From the NCBI RefSeq assembly GCF_000236685.1, contig NC_016633.1, forward strand, positions 1 to 64,000: a stretch of 64,000 nt of DNA, in the 5' to 3' direction. This document shows, piece by piece, positions 1 through 9,500 of the stretch (its first letter is position 1; each line of letters opens with the position of its first letter). Position numbers and translations under genes: made by a program. Under the pieces are notes generated by a model. The model made no database searches. It was given only the letters and a program-made list of their open reading frames with translations, and was not told the origin of the DNA. This DNA comes from Sphaerochaeta pleomorpha str. Grapes (GTDB lineage Bacteria > Spirochaetota > Spirochaetia > Sphaerochaetales > Sphaerochaetaceae).

Positions 1-68
1 TTCCAAATCGAGTTGGCAAGGGAATAAATTAAAACAATGTAAATTTATTGCATAAATATACGCAAATT

Positions 69-1127
69 TTAGGGTTGGTAGCGGACAATTTGCCAAAGTG
101 AATTGAATTTTTCCAAATCTTCACCTAAATCAATGTTGATATCTGAGTTCTTCATATCCTCAGCAGTGAAGGCGTAACGGGTATTTTCCATGTACTTTGC
201 AGCCTCCGTATTGGTAGTCGGAGGGAACCCGAATTCATCTAAAAACTGGGCATAGATTGCAGGGGTATGCATAAAATTAATGAATTTGAGGGCAGCGTCA
301 ATATGTTTGGATCCCTTGGGAATGACCATATTATCGATATACATCATCCCTCCTTCGCTCGGGATGAAGAAATCGATATCATCCCATTTGTCCTTGGGGA
401 TTTCTGAGAATATATTCTCACTGTAACACTGGGAAACCCAGAATTCCCCGCGTGCAAAGGATTTTGCAAAGGATTCAGAGTCAAATTTTACTATGTTTGG
501 TTTCCATTCGTTGACGATCAAATCAACAGCCTGTTGCAGTTCTTCCCCATCGGTGCTGTTGCCACTATAGCCAAGGTGTTTGAGCGCGCCGCCCATGACC
601 TCACGCATATCGTCAAGCATTGACATCCTGCCTTCCATGCGTTTGTCACCAAAAATTGCCCAGGTGCGACTATAGTTGGAGGGTGCATAGGCTTTATTAA
701 CCGCAATCCCGCTGGAACCCATGAAATAGGGAACCGAATAATTGAAATCCCTGTCGTAGGTTGCCTTTTCCTTGATAAGGGGGTTCACATACCTGATATT
801 GGGTACTTTTGCGTGGTCGATCTTTTCAAGCATCCCGAGCTTGATCATGATAGAGGTGTAATCAGAGGAAGGGAAGATGATGTCATAGCCTTCGTTTCCG
901 CCTGCCATGACTTTGGCAAACATCTCTTCATTGGAAGCAAAATTATCAATGATTACGTCAATGCCGGTTTCTTTTTCGAATTGTTCAACGACAGAATCAG
1001 GGGTGTAGTATGTCCAGTTGTACAGGTAAAGCTTTCCATTCTCAGAACTGTTTCTCTTGCAGCCGGTTAAAAATAGCGTAAAGAGTATTACAAAAGAAAG
1101 GATTAGCCTTCTCGTAAATCCGTACAT
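69..1127 (-). CDS. potD: Spermidine/putrescine ABC transporter substrate-binding lipoprotein
   Basis: Extracytoplasmic receptor that captures polyamines for the PotABC importer. The start used gives MYGFTRRLILSF, a hydrophobic stretch and lipobox LTGC, so the mature protein should be lipid-anchored. A strong AGGAGGTG (about 1132-1139) lies just upstream; an earlier in-frame ATG at 1157 is not preceded by a site. The mature part begins with a strand typical of PotD/PotF (LYLYNWTYY) and contains PYFMGSSGIAVN and YIDNMVIPKGSKH, both PotD-like. About 352 residues, normal for the family. It is the last gene of potABCD, 33 bases after potC. Substrate preference (spermidine or putrescine) cannot be read from the sequence. 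Confidence 0.9.
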   Translation of the reverse strand: MYGFTRRLILSFVILFTLFLTGCKRNSSENGKLYLYNWTYYTPDSVVEQFEKETGIDVIIDNFASNEEMFAKVMAGGNEGYDIIFPSSDYTSIMIKLGMLEKIDHAKVPNIRYVNPLIKEKATYDRDFNYSVPYFMGSSGIAVNKAYAPSNYSRTWAIFGDKRMEGRMSMLDDMREVMGGALKHLGYSGNSTDGEELQQAVDLIVNEWKPNIVKFDSESFAKSFARGEFWVSQCYSENIFSEIPKDKWDDIDFFIPSEGGMMYIDNMVIPKGSKHIDAALKFINFMHTPAIYAQFLDEFGFPPTTNTEAAKYMENTRYAFTAEDMKNSDINIDLGEDLEKFNSLWQIVRYQP

Positions 1128-1160
1128 AGAACACCTCCTGAATATATCTGCCTCCAAATA

Positions 1161-1964
1161 TTAGCTGCTTGCAGCCACAGTCTTAAGAAAACGCCTGAAG
1201 GTGAAAGCAATCACCATGGTACCCAGAATCATCACAAACGACAATGCGTTGATAACCGGCGAAACCCCATAGCGGATCATTGAATACACATAGAGCGGAA
1301 GGGTACCCGAACCAGGTCCGGATACAAAGAAGGTAATGACAAAGTCCTCCAGGGACATGGTAATACACATTAAGAATCCCGAAAGCACCGCGGGAAGGAT
1401 GCTCGGTATGATGACTTTCCTCAAGGTCTGTGATTCGTTCGCCCCCAGATCGCGCGCCGCCTCGATGGTTGAGAAATCAAACTCATCGAGCCTTGCTGAG
1501 ACCATCATGAAGACAAAGGGCAGGTTGAATGTCGTATGGGCCACGAATATGGTGAACATGCCCAAGCGTATCTTTACAGCCGAAAAGAAAATCAACATCG
1601 AGATACCGATGATTACCTCAGGCAATACCATCGGGAGATAACTGATTGTAGTGATATAGGATTTACCATGGAACCGATACCACTTGATACCGATCGAGGC
1701 AAGCGTTCCCAAAACCGTAGCGGAGATACTGCTGGTCAAGGCAATGATCAGACTGTTTCTGAAGGCCGCCCAGAGCGAGGGACTGTCAAATATCAGTTTC
1801 TCGTACCAAATCAGCGAAGCATGGTCCCATTCCATTCCTTTTGTACTGTTAAAGGAGTAGGCCACGACCACAAACAATGGTATGAAAAGAAAGATGATGA
1901 CTATGCCCAGCATCATATAGGAAAAGGAAAATCGGGAACTTTTCGTATGTTTTTGGTAGTTCAT
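1161..1964 (-). CDS. potC: Spermidine/putrescine ABC transporter permease PotC
   Basis: Inner-membrane permease subunit of the polyamine importer, about 267 residues with six hydrophobic segments. It carries the EAA loop that contacts the ATPase (EAARDLGANESQTLRKVIIP, about residues 167-186). The start overlaps the end of potB by 4 bases, so the two are translationally coupled. The C-terminus ends shortly after the last membrane segment, as usual for PotC. Confidence 0.92.
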   Translation of the reverse strand: MNYQKHTKSSRFSFSYMMLGIVIIFLFIPLFVVVAYSFNSTKGMEWDHASLIWYEKLIFDSPSLWAAFRNSLIIALTSSISATVLGTLASIGIKWYRFHGKSYITTISYLPMVLPEVIIGISMLIFFSAVKIRLGMFTIFVAHTTFNLPFVFMMVSARLDEFDFSTIEAARDLGANESQTLRKVIIPSILPAVLSGFLMCITMSLEDFVITFFVSGPGSGTLPLYVYSMIRYGVSPVINALSFVMILGTMVIAFTFRRFLKTVAASS

Positions 1965-2902
1965 TTCGTCCCCTTTGGCAAGTGATGGCGGCGAATGCTT
2001 TGTTCCAAAGACTCTTGCGTATTCTTTTTTACCCCTGAGCTTTTCTGAGCCTGTTCCCGTTTCCCGTTGTACAGCATCCAGAAAACGCCGATAAGGGAAA
2101 TCATGGTGAGCACCATGGAGAAAGCAGAGGCTAGCGGCCAGTTGCGTGTCTTCGATACCTGGTCGACGATGATATTGCCGATCATAGTCGATTCCTTACC
2201 GCCTACAAGAAGCGGAACGGTATAGGCCCCGAAGATAGGGATGAAGGTAAAAATGAATGAGGTGCTCAGTCCGCTCTTGATATTGGGAAACATAACCTTG
2301 GTTATTGCACCGAGCTTTGTCGCCCCTAAGTCTCGGGCAGCCTCGAGCAGGGAGAAGTCGAACTTGTCAATCGTGGTAAAGAGAGGAAGGATGGCGAAGG
2401 GCAGGTACATGTAGATCAAAACAAGTATGACAGCGCCATTGTTGTAGATCATATGCATCCCTTGGTCTATTATGCCCATTTTCATCAGGAGTGTGTTGAT
2501 GAACCCTTCTGTGGAAAGGATGGAAATCCAGGCATATATCCTGATGAGCGAGTTAGTCCAGAACGGGATAATGATCAAAAAGAGCAACATGGTCTGATGC
2601 TTGCTTTTTGCCATTGCATATCCACAGGGAATCGCAATCAGGATGCAGGCGAAGGTTGAGAATACACTGATCCATAAGGTTCTGAAAACAACCTTCCCGA
2701 AACTCGGATTAAACATCTGCCGATATGCATCAAGGGTGAATTTCCATTCCACCCCGCCATAGAGACCTCTTTTGAGGAAACTGTACAGAATGATTATACC
2801 CAAAGGAACGGTAAAGAAGAAGGTGAACCACAGACCCATAGGGAATGCATACACCGTTCCCAGCATCTTTTCCCTTTCCCTTGGTTTGCGAAACTTCTTC
2901 AT
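1961..2902 (-). CDS. potB: Spermidine/putrescine ABC transporter permease PotB
   Basis: Second permease of the polyamine importer, about 313 residues. It has the usual N-terminal membrane segment (MGLWFTFFFTVPLGIIILYS), a periplasmic loop, and an EAA loop (LLEAARDLGATKLGAITKV). It overlaps potA by 4 bases upstream and potC by 4 bases downstream. The C-terminal tail (about 35 charged residues after the last membrane segment) is somewhat longer than usual. Confidence 0.92.
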   Translation of the reverse strand: MKKFRKPREREKMLGTVYAFPMGLWFTFFFTVPLGIIILYSFLKRGLYGGVEWKFTLDAYRQMFNPSFGKVVFRTLWISVFSTFACILIAIPCGYAMAKSKHQTMLLFLIIIPFWTNSLIRIYAWISILSTEGFINTLLMKMGIIDQGMHMIYNNGAVILVLIYMYLPFAILPLFTTIDKFDFSLLEAARDLGATKLGAITKVMFPNIKSGLSTSFIFTFIPIFGAYTVPLLVGGKESTMIGNIIVDQVSKTRNWPLASAFSMVLTMISLIGVFWMLYNGKREQAQKSSGVKKNTQESLEQSIRRHHLPKGTK

Positions 2903-4029
2903 CTATCGACTACCTTTACCAGATATCCGTCTGCGGCGGTCCAGCTGACAAAGACTTTGTCTCTCCAGCTGATTTCAGGTCCTTCATCAAGGAAGGCTGT
3001 ATGTTGCTTGAAGACCTTGATAATACTATGTTTTTCATTATCCAGCCGTACATAGAACTTGGATTGGAAACCGGAATAAACAGGTTCGTCAACCATGCCG
3101 CAATAGATGTTCAATTCTTTATTCGTTGCCTTTGGCGCCTCAGCGGTAATCCTGATCTTTTCAGGTCTTACGGTGAAATCGATTTTTGCTCCGATAGGCT
3201 GACTGTCATAATCAGTTACCGAGACAATACCCCCAAGGGCAGGAACATCGACTTTGAGCATATATTCGCTATTGAAAGGCTCGCAGGACAGGACCGTACA
3301 GGGAAAACTGTTAGATTCCCCGATGAACTGAGCGACGAATCTGGTTGCAGGGGCCTCATAGATTTCATAGGGGGTTCCGATCTGCAGAACCTTTCCTTTG
3401 TTCATGACAGCTATCCTGTCAGAGACGGAAAGGGCTTCACTCTGGTCATGGGTGACATAGATGAAGGTAATACCGACTTTGTCATGGAGTTCATCCAATT
3501 CCACAAGAAGGTTTTGCCTGAGTTTTGCATCCAGGGCGGAAAGCGGCTCATCGAGTAAGAGAACCCTTGGTTCATTGATAAGGGCACGGGCTATGGCGAC
3601 ACGCTGTTTCTGTCCGCCGCTGAGCATCGATGGTTTTTTATGGATATGGTCATCCAACTGGACCAGATGGACATACTCTTTGACCTTCCGGTCTATTTCG
3701 TTTTTATCAACATGCTTCAGACGAAGGGGAAAAGCGATGTTTTCATAGACGGTAAGATGGGGGAACAAGGCATACGTTTGGAAAACGGTATTTGACTGCC
3801 GCTTATCTGGTGCCAAGGGAAGGATGTTTTTCCCGTCGAACTCTACTGTTCCATTATCCGGGTAATCAAACCCTGCAATAATCCGTAACAATGTGGTTTT
3901 ACCACATCCTGAGGGTCCAAGAAGCGAAAAGAATTCGCCTTTTTTAATCTGGACGCTCACGTCATCGAGTGCCTTGAAATCCCCATAGGCACGGGAGACT
4001 TGGCCGACTGTCACTTCAACACCTTTCAA
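2899..4029 (-). CDS. potA: Spermidine/putrescine ABC transporter ATP-binding protein PotA
   Basis: ATPase that drives the polyamine importer, 376 residues. Visible motifs are Walker A (GPSGCGKTT), Q-loop, signature LSGGQKQR, Walker B (VLLLDEPLSALD) and the switch histidine (YVTHD), followed by a C-terminal regulatory TOBE-type domain. The start is a TTG codon at 4027-4029, about 11 bases after GGAGGG; no ATG is in frame upstream. First gene of the potABCD operon by orientation and overlaps. Two minus-strand promoters lie upstream (4111-4139 and 4472-4500). Confidence 0.92.
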   Translation of the reverse strand: MKGVEVTVGQVSRAYGDFKALDDVSVQIKKGEFFSLLGPSGCGKTTLLRIIAGFDYPDNGTVEFDGKNILPLAPDKRQSNTVFQTYALFPHLTVYENIAFPLRLKHVDKNEIDRKVKEYVHLVQLDDHIHKKPSMLSGGQKQRVAIARALINEPRVLLLDEPLSALDAKLRQNLLVELDELHDKVGITFIYVTHDQSEALSVSDRIAVMNKGKVLQIGTPYEIYEAPATRFVAQFIGESNSFPCTVLSCEPFNSEYMLKVDVPALGGIVSVTDYDSQPIGAKIDFTVRPEKIRITAEAPKATNKELNIYCGMVDEPVYSGFQSKFYVRLDNEKHSIIKVFKQHTAFLDEGPEISWRDKVFVSWTAADGYLVKVVDR

Positions 4030-4486
4030 TCTTTTCCATTCCCTCCACTCGTTTCAGGCATAGAATTTCCGTGGGAATCCTCCCTGTCGGAACCTTTGCG
4101 ATTAATTGCGACTATCGAATATTTAGGTACTACTGTCAAGACTTTTGAATTAAAAAAAATACGATTGTAAAAAAAATAAATAAAATTATATAATAAAAAG
4201 ATATAATCAAGGAATTCCTGAGTAGGTTTTTTATAGATTCCAAGGGAATTTTCTAAGGGGAAATTGCAAGCATAAGCTGCATGGGGTCTGTCCCCGCTTG
4301 ATAAAATAAACGCATAGGAATTAACAATTTGCCTTGGAATATGGCTGGGGGTGTACACTTGGTTGAGCTTGTTTTCAATCCTCAATACCACCTCCTTTAT
4401 CGTTTGATACTTCCTTTTGTTTGAAGAGGTAAACCCGTCTCGTTTTTTTAAGTTGACTTGACTGGTAGGCAATTATACCATGTCAT
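4030..4486. other. Long intergenic region with possible leader ORF before potA
   Basis: About 457 bases between divergent transcription units. The minus strand has an extended -10 promoter (TGGTATAAT; TATAAT at 4472-4477, weak TTCATT at 4495-4500). Then comes a very strong ribosome site AAAGGAGGTGG (4388-4398) five bases before a TTG at 4383-4385. The frame opened there runs 119 codons and ends in a TTGA overlap with potA (stop 4026-4028). The product has no recognisable domain, its middle is low-complexity and AT-rich, and the inner pot promoter lies inside it. It could be a leader ORF or chance. On the plus strand TTGACT (4453-4458), 17 bases and TACCAT (4476-4481) could be the promoter for the DUF1232 gene, which would leave it almost no leader. 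Confidence 0.35.
4111..4139 (-). promoter_or_regulatory. Probable promoter of potABCD
   Basis: On the minus strand TTGACA (4134-4139) is followed after 17 bases by GATAGT (4111-4116). The perfect -35 box and ideal spacing place the start of transcription about 75 bases before potA. Confidence 0.6.
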
Positions 4487-5437
4487 ATGACCCAAATGAA
4501 AGACAGGAACGAACAGAAAGCAATCAAGCTTGCCAAACGCCTCGGAACCGAGGCAGACGAGAAAGACCTACAGAAGCTGGATAGCAGGCTACCAGATATG
4601 AATAGAGGTCCTATAGCAAAGATATGGGACAAAGTCCAGGACTTGTACAGCTCATTCATGAGCGAGGAAACCCCAAATTCACTTCGTGTGCTTATCATCG
4701 GGGGGTTGCTCTACTTGATTCTCCCGCTTGATGTGGTTCCCGATGCCATACCGGTGGCAGGTTTGCTCGACGATGCCGCAGTCATTGGTTTTATCTGGAA
4801 AAAGCTGGCAGGCCTTGCCAAAATCGGGGTGAAGGTTGCCTCGAAAGCCCTTCCTGCCAAGGTAGGGGAGCAAATTACCCAAGCTTATGCCAAGGCTTTT
4901 GCTGCCGCCTCATCCAAGATGGAAAGCCTATTGAAGAAACAAGAACGTAAAACTATCGTAAATTGTGCCATAAACCTTGGCATATTTCTGGTTGCTCTCC
5001 TTTTGCTTTCCCTGGAAGGCGACCTTCCTTTGTTGCTTGCCTCCCTGTGCATCTTGTTTACGATGCTCCGCTCGCTCTATTCCTTTTTCAAGGCGCTTCC
5101 GACGATGCTGCAGATTTTCAGGGTTTGGCGAAAAAAACGATCGATTAACGGGACTATCAGTGAATATCTGAGGGTGAGGTATCCTTTTATCGTACCCTTG
5201 GAAACAATGAAAGCCGAAATCAAGGTGCTGGAGGGTATTCCTTCACTTGAAACAATGGTGGGGATGCAACGCAAAGCACTTGCGAAAACAATGCTCTCCG
5301 TTGGTTTCTCGCTTTTGGCAGCAATTGTCCTTGTCTTTGTGCTGAGGCATCTGCTTCTTGCCCTCAACACTCCCTATACGTTTTGGGATTTGCTCTCTTA
5401 CCCGTTTGTCAGGTTCTGGAGTCTGTTTTTAAGATAA
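4487..5437 (+). CDS. DUF1232 (YkvA-type) membrane protein
   Basis: Protein of 316 residues. Its N-terminal part contains the DUF1232 signature (LLYLILPLDVVPDAIPVAGLLDDAAVIGFIWK, about residues 74-105, read here as LPLDVVPDAIP then LLDDAAVIG). The remainder has two hydrophobic hairpins (about 165-200 and 265-290). The family is widespread and of unknown biochemical function. No clear ribosome site precedes ATG 4487; ATG 4496 is an alternative. Its 3' end overlaps the end of convergent jetD by 40 bases, so the two transcripts are antisense at their tails. Confidence 0.75.
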   Translation: MTQMKDRNEQKAIKLAKRLGTEADEKDLQKLDSRLPDMNRGPIAKIWDKVQDLYSSFMSEETPNSLRVLIIGGLLYLILPLDVVPDAIPVAGLLDDAAVIGFIWKKLAGLAKIGVKVASKALPAKVGEQITQAYAKAFAAASSKMESLLKKQERKTIVNCAINLGIFLVALLLLSLEGDLPLLLASLCILFTMLRSLYSFFKALPTMLQIFRVWRKKRSINGTISEYLRVRYPFIVPLETMKAEIKVLEGIPSLETMVGMQRKALAKTMLSVGFSLLAAIVLVFVLRHLLLALNTPYTFWDLLSYPFVRFWSLFLR

Positions 5438-6564
5438 CCAAGGGAAATTCTCTCTTGTTCAAGCAAAAGTGGCCCTTCAGGGCCCTGTACCCGATGCAGG
5501 GCTTCTTTTTCTTCTGGTGTAAGGTTGCGGTATTCCCCTGGATAGGATTTTCCCTTGAGCAGGTAGGCGCAGTGATCTTCCAGGGTCTTTATGTCCATGC
5601 AGAACGATTTCGTTTGGGGATAGAGTGTCCTGAATTTGTCCAGTATGGCAAACCCGTGTTCATCAAGGTCCCCGAAATAATATATCCCGACAGTCTGGAA
5701 TAGTAAGCTACCCTTGCAGGCAAGGAGGGCATAGCCTCCTACATAAAGACACAGGTCTTCAGCCTCCAGGGGGAAAGTGAAAAACATAGTCTCGTTTTCG
5801 ACGATAAAGATACGTTTGGCGGCAAGGTTGAAGGAACGTAGGGATTCCGGTGTGAGTATAATGGTCGAGGTCTGCCCGCAGGATGAACTCCCCAGGTTCA
5901 CCGCAAAAGGCCTGTTTGACCGGATTTTTACCAATGACTCCTTTTTCCTGAGCCCAAGGCGGGTGAGGTCGTCATCGCCTTCGACAAGGGGTCGAAGGGA
6001 GCCCACCAGGCTTTTTACCAGTGCAAGGTTCGTTTCCAAAAACTTTGTCGGGGCTTCGGCGGGTAATTCCCGCGCAAAGAGGCCGCAGTTTGGATTGTCA
6101 ACCAGAAAACGGGTAATCTGGCAAAACCATTGACCATCGGTTCCTTCCCAACGGGAGAATACCTCCGACTTCTTTGCCAGCAGCCAAGGGATGAATTCCT
6201 CCTCAGGAAATGTTGCCTTCAGCATCGCCACGTTAGCAGAGAAAAGGGATCCTTTGTTTTCAGCTCCCAGAAGGTACAGAAAATCATCCTCTGTTTCAAC
6301 TAAGAGATTCGAAACGGCGGTTTGCCTGCCCATGGTCCGGGATTCTTTTGTTTCCGTCTCGACGATATAGCCTTTGCCTTTCTTTGCCTTGCTCTGGGCA
6401 AAAAGCGTTGCCAGGGCACTCTCACGCGTTTGGAAATCGTCATGGATCGAACCTTTGTCTGCACGAAGCGAGAGGGGAAAGAAAGGGGTTCCCAAAATCT
6501 TTGCCTTCAGATATTCGTTCTTCTTGTTTTCGACCTTCGTTTTGATTTCCGCTGGGCTGATCAT
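5398..6564 (-). CDS. jetD: Wadjet anti-plasmid system protein JetD (TOPRIM nuclease subunit)
   Basis: Nuclease subunit of the Wadjet complex, which recognises and cleaves closed circular DNA such as plasmids. The start gives a 388-residue protein, MISPAEIKTK, 2 bases after the jetC stop with GGGAG upstream; longer in-frame starts lie inside jetC. The N-terminal half matches the DUF3322 arm. The C-terminal half carries a TOPRIM-like catalytic set: IVENE (E256/E258), GDLDEHG (D299, D301) and LLEQE near residue 367, as expected for DUF2220/TopoVI-like JetD. Last gene of the operon. The acidic catalytic residues look intact, so the system should be active. Confidence 0.9.
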   Translation of the reverse strand: MISPAEIKTKVENKKNEYLKAKILGTPFFPLSLRADKGSIHDDFQTRESALATLFAQSKAKKGKGYIVETETKESRTMGRQTAVSNLLVETEDDFLYLLGAENKGSLFSANVAMLKATFPEEEFIPWLLAKKSEVFSRWEGTDGQWFCQITRFLVDNPNCGLFARELPAEAPTKFLETNLALVKSLVGSLRPLVEGDDDLTRLGLRKKESLVKIRSNRPFAVNLGSSSCGQTSTIILTPESLRSFNLAAKRIFIVENETMFFTFPLEAEDLCLYVGGYALLACKGSLLFQTVGIYYFGDLDEHGFAILDKFRTLYPQTKSFCMDIKTLEDHCAYLLKGKSYPGEYRNLTPEEKEALHRVQGPEGPLLLEQERISLGYLKNRLQNLTNG

Positions 6565-6566
6565 GC

Positions 6567-9500
6567 TTATCTCCCTAATTGTTCCCTCAGTTTTTCCTTG
6601 GTGAGGCTGTGCACAAAGGAATGGCATCCATCGTTGCACACGGTTATCTGCACGCTGTTGATATAGGGCTCCACCAGATTGACCTTGTCCTTGGGGGTTA
6701 CTACCATCAACTGGAGGTCCATTTTCTTGAATAAATCCATGGCATATCGGGAATTCTCGTCATCGCTCTTGCTGAAGGCCTCATCGACTATCACAAACCG
6801 GAAGGAACGTGAGACATTGGAAATGTCAAAGACATCGAACTGATGGGCAATTGCCGCTGCCAAGATGGTGTAGGCGAGCTTAGCTTTCTGACCGCCTGAG
6901 ATTCCGGCGCTGTCCTGGTAATAACGGACCTGTTTTTCTGTCTTGGAATCATATTCCTCTACGGCAAAGACAAACCAGCGACGGACATCCAATACTTTTT
7001 TACAGAACTGGTCATCTGTTTTCAATGTTTCCAAAAGGGTTTTGACTGCCTCAAAGAAGTGTTGGTTGGCGATTTCCTCTGCTTTCTCATTTCCTTGGAT
7101 TCTGCTTCCTGCATCAGGTATGGCCGCACTGAGCATCGAATTGAATTGTCGTATCTGGCTATCCTTAACCCGCTCTGCAGTGAGCTTGATCTTTGTCTCA
7201 GGGTGAATCTGGTAGATGATTGAAGAGAGACTGTCATTCAGTTCGACAATATTTTCCTTGATATGCCGTTCCCATTGACGCAGGGCTGTATTGAAATTGA
7301 TGATATCGCTCTTCATCTGACGAGAACGCAAGTTTGCAAACCGTTCCTTGTATTTGGGGAGGTCTTCACGCTCAAGTTTATCCAGCATGGCCAAGAACAT
7401 GTCCAAAGCCTCAATATCGGGCCTGAGGTCCGAGACGTCTCCAATCCAGGTCGGATAGGTTTGTGTCATTTTTGCATTGGGACGGACAAAATGGTCCATC
7501 AGGTTCTCGGTCTTTTTCTTTGATTGATCCCGTTTTGCCGAGATTTCCTCAATCTGGGAATCGAGTTTTGCCAATAGCTCGTTTCGTGTTTTCTTGATCT
7601 GTATCAAGCTCTCAAAGGTGGCAGGCAGCTTATAGCGAGCGGAAATCTTCTCGATCTGGTCCATATATTGGGCAAGGTCCAAATTGGCAAGTTGGTCGGC
7701 ATAGGTCTTTTTTTCCCGTTCGGCGTCTTTGCGTTCCTGTTGGTTCGCTCCCTGGCTTCTATAGAGTTCTTCTTGTTCCGATACGAGCCGGTCCCTGGCT
7801 ACCTCTGATTGCCTCAGTTGCTGTTTGAGAGAACTGAGGTCGTCCATTTCGCTTCTCAGGGCAAAGAGTTGATTATCGAGTACGTCTATCTGGGTTTCCA
7901 CCGATGCGGTGTCGATTTCACTGAATTCCTTAAATTCCTGGAGGCGCAAGATAGCGGCTTTCTGTGCCTCAAGGTGTTTCTTTTGTTTTCTCAAATCCTC
8001 CAGCACAGATTCAGTTTCTTTTTTGAGGTCATCCAATTGCACCAGTCGTGACCGAATGCGTTCTCTCTTTTCGCTGACATCCCATCCGAGGATGTGCAAC
8101 TCTTCCCCTTTTTTTGTAGCGCCCTTACAAAGGAGCGTTTCCTTATGAAATAGTCCGCGTTCACTGAAGGAAGCCGGGCTTTCCAGTACATGGGAGAGGT
8201 TGTCACAGGAATAATAGGGCACTTCCCTGCCAAGCAAATCCTTGATAAAGGGTGCAAAGGTACAACTCGGTTTGACTTCAAGCATCAAATCAAGCCGGTT
8301 TGGGGCATTGGTATCCTCAAAGAACACCTGCTCTTCATCATCGACGAGTTTGAGCTGATGCTTTTCGTCCTCATCGACCGGTAGGGCTTTGGTTCCTTCG
8401 ATAACCATTACATCGAGATGCAACTCCAATGCGTTATTCCAAAGATAGGTGGCGATTATCTGTTCCTGGTAGGGTTGTACGAGAAGGGTAAGGGCTAGTG
8501 TATGCAGTGCTGCGTTCGCCCCGGTTTCAAACGAAAGGCAATCTTGCCTGAGCTGAACCAACTCCCCGAGAAAGGGGACGTCGCTTTCTTTCAGCTGGAG
8601 ATCTTTGCAGAGTTGTTCCCGGCAGAGCAAGTATTCCAACGGGATGTTGGACTCCCTGTTTCCGATGGCATCGAGTTGACTCTGGACATTTTCCCGTTCC
8701 CGGTTACATGCCCCCAGTTGTTGCACTTGGTCGGTCTGGTCGTCCTCAATGTTCATCAGTTTGTTGGTAATCTTTTCCAGAAGATGGTCGGATTGAAAAC
8801 GGTTCTCCGTAAAGTCTGCCGAATTTTCACTAAGGGGAAGGTGAAGCATGTCAACAACTGTCTTGTAGTTGTTCCTGTTCGCTCTGGCGAGAGCGAGTTT
8901 GCTGGTAAGCCATTCACGCTGTCTTTTCAGTTCTTCTTCCCGCTCCACCCGTTTGTCGCTGGAGAGTGTACGATGCACTTCCTCGATAGTTTCCCTGATC
9001 GCTTCCGATTCCCTTTTATTCTCTGAAAGCCTGTCTGCTACCAGATCTTTCTGATTTTCGAGCCTGACGATTTCTTTCTGCAGGAATTGATCTGCACGCA
9101 ACCCTTCCCAGAAAGGTAGGGTATGCTTCTCGATTCCGAGTGATGCCAGCTTGGTGTCGAGATGAAGGAAGTCCTGTGCCTCCGTTTCAATTGCCTTGAG
9201 CTGGCGAATCTGTTCCTCTTCTTTCTCGATCAGCTTCTTGGTCCCCATCAGGGTTTCGAAATTGGCCAGTGTGCTGTTGAATTCCCCGATCATGTCCATC
9301 TCGACAAGCATACGGGTGCGGATGAACTCATTGAGGTTGGAAAGGTCTTTCATCCCAACGGTCTGGGAGAAAATCCTGAGTGCTTTTTCCCGGTCACGGA
9401 ACCCAAAGCGGGTAGCAAATTCAATGCTATAGGCTTTGAAAGTGTCGAAGAAATAGAGTTTGCAGGTGGAAGTAAATGCCGCGGTCATGCGCTTTTTCCA

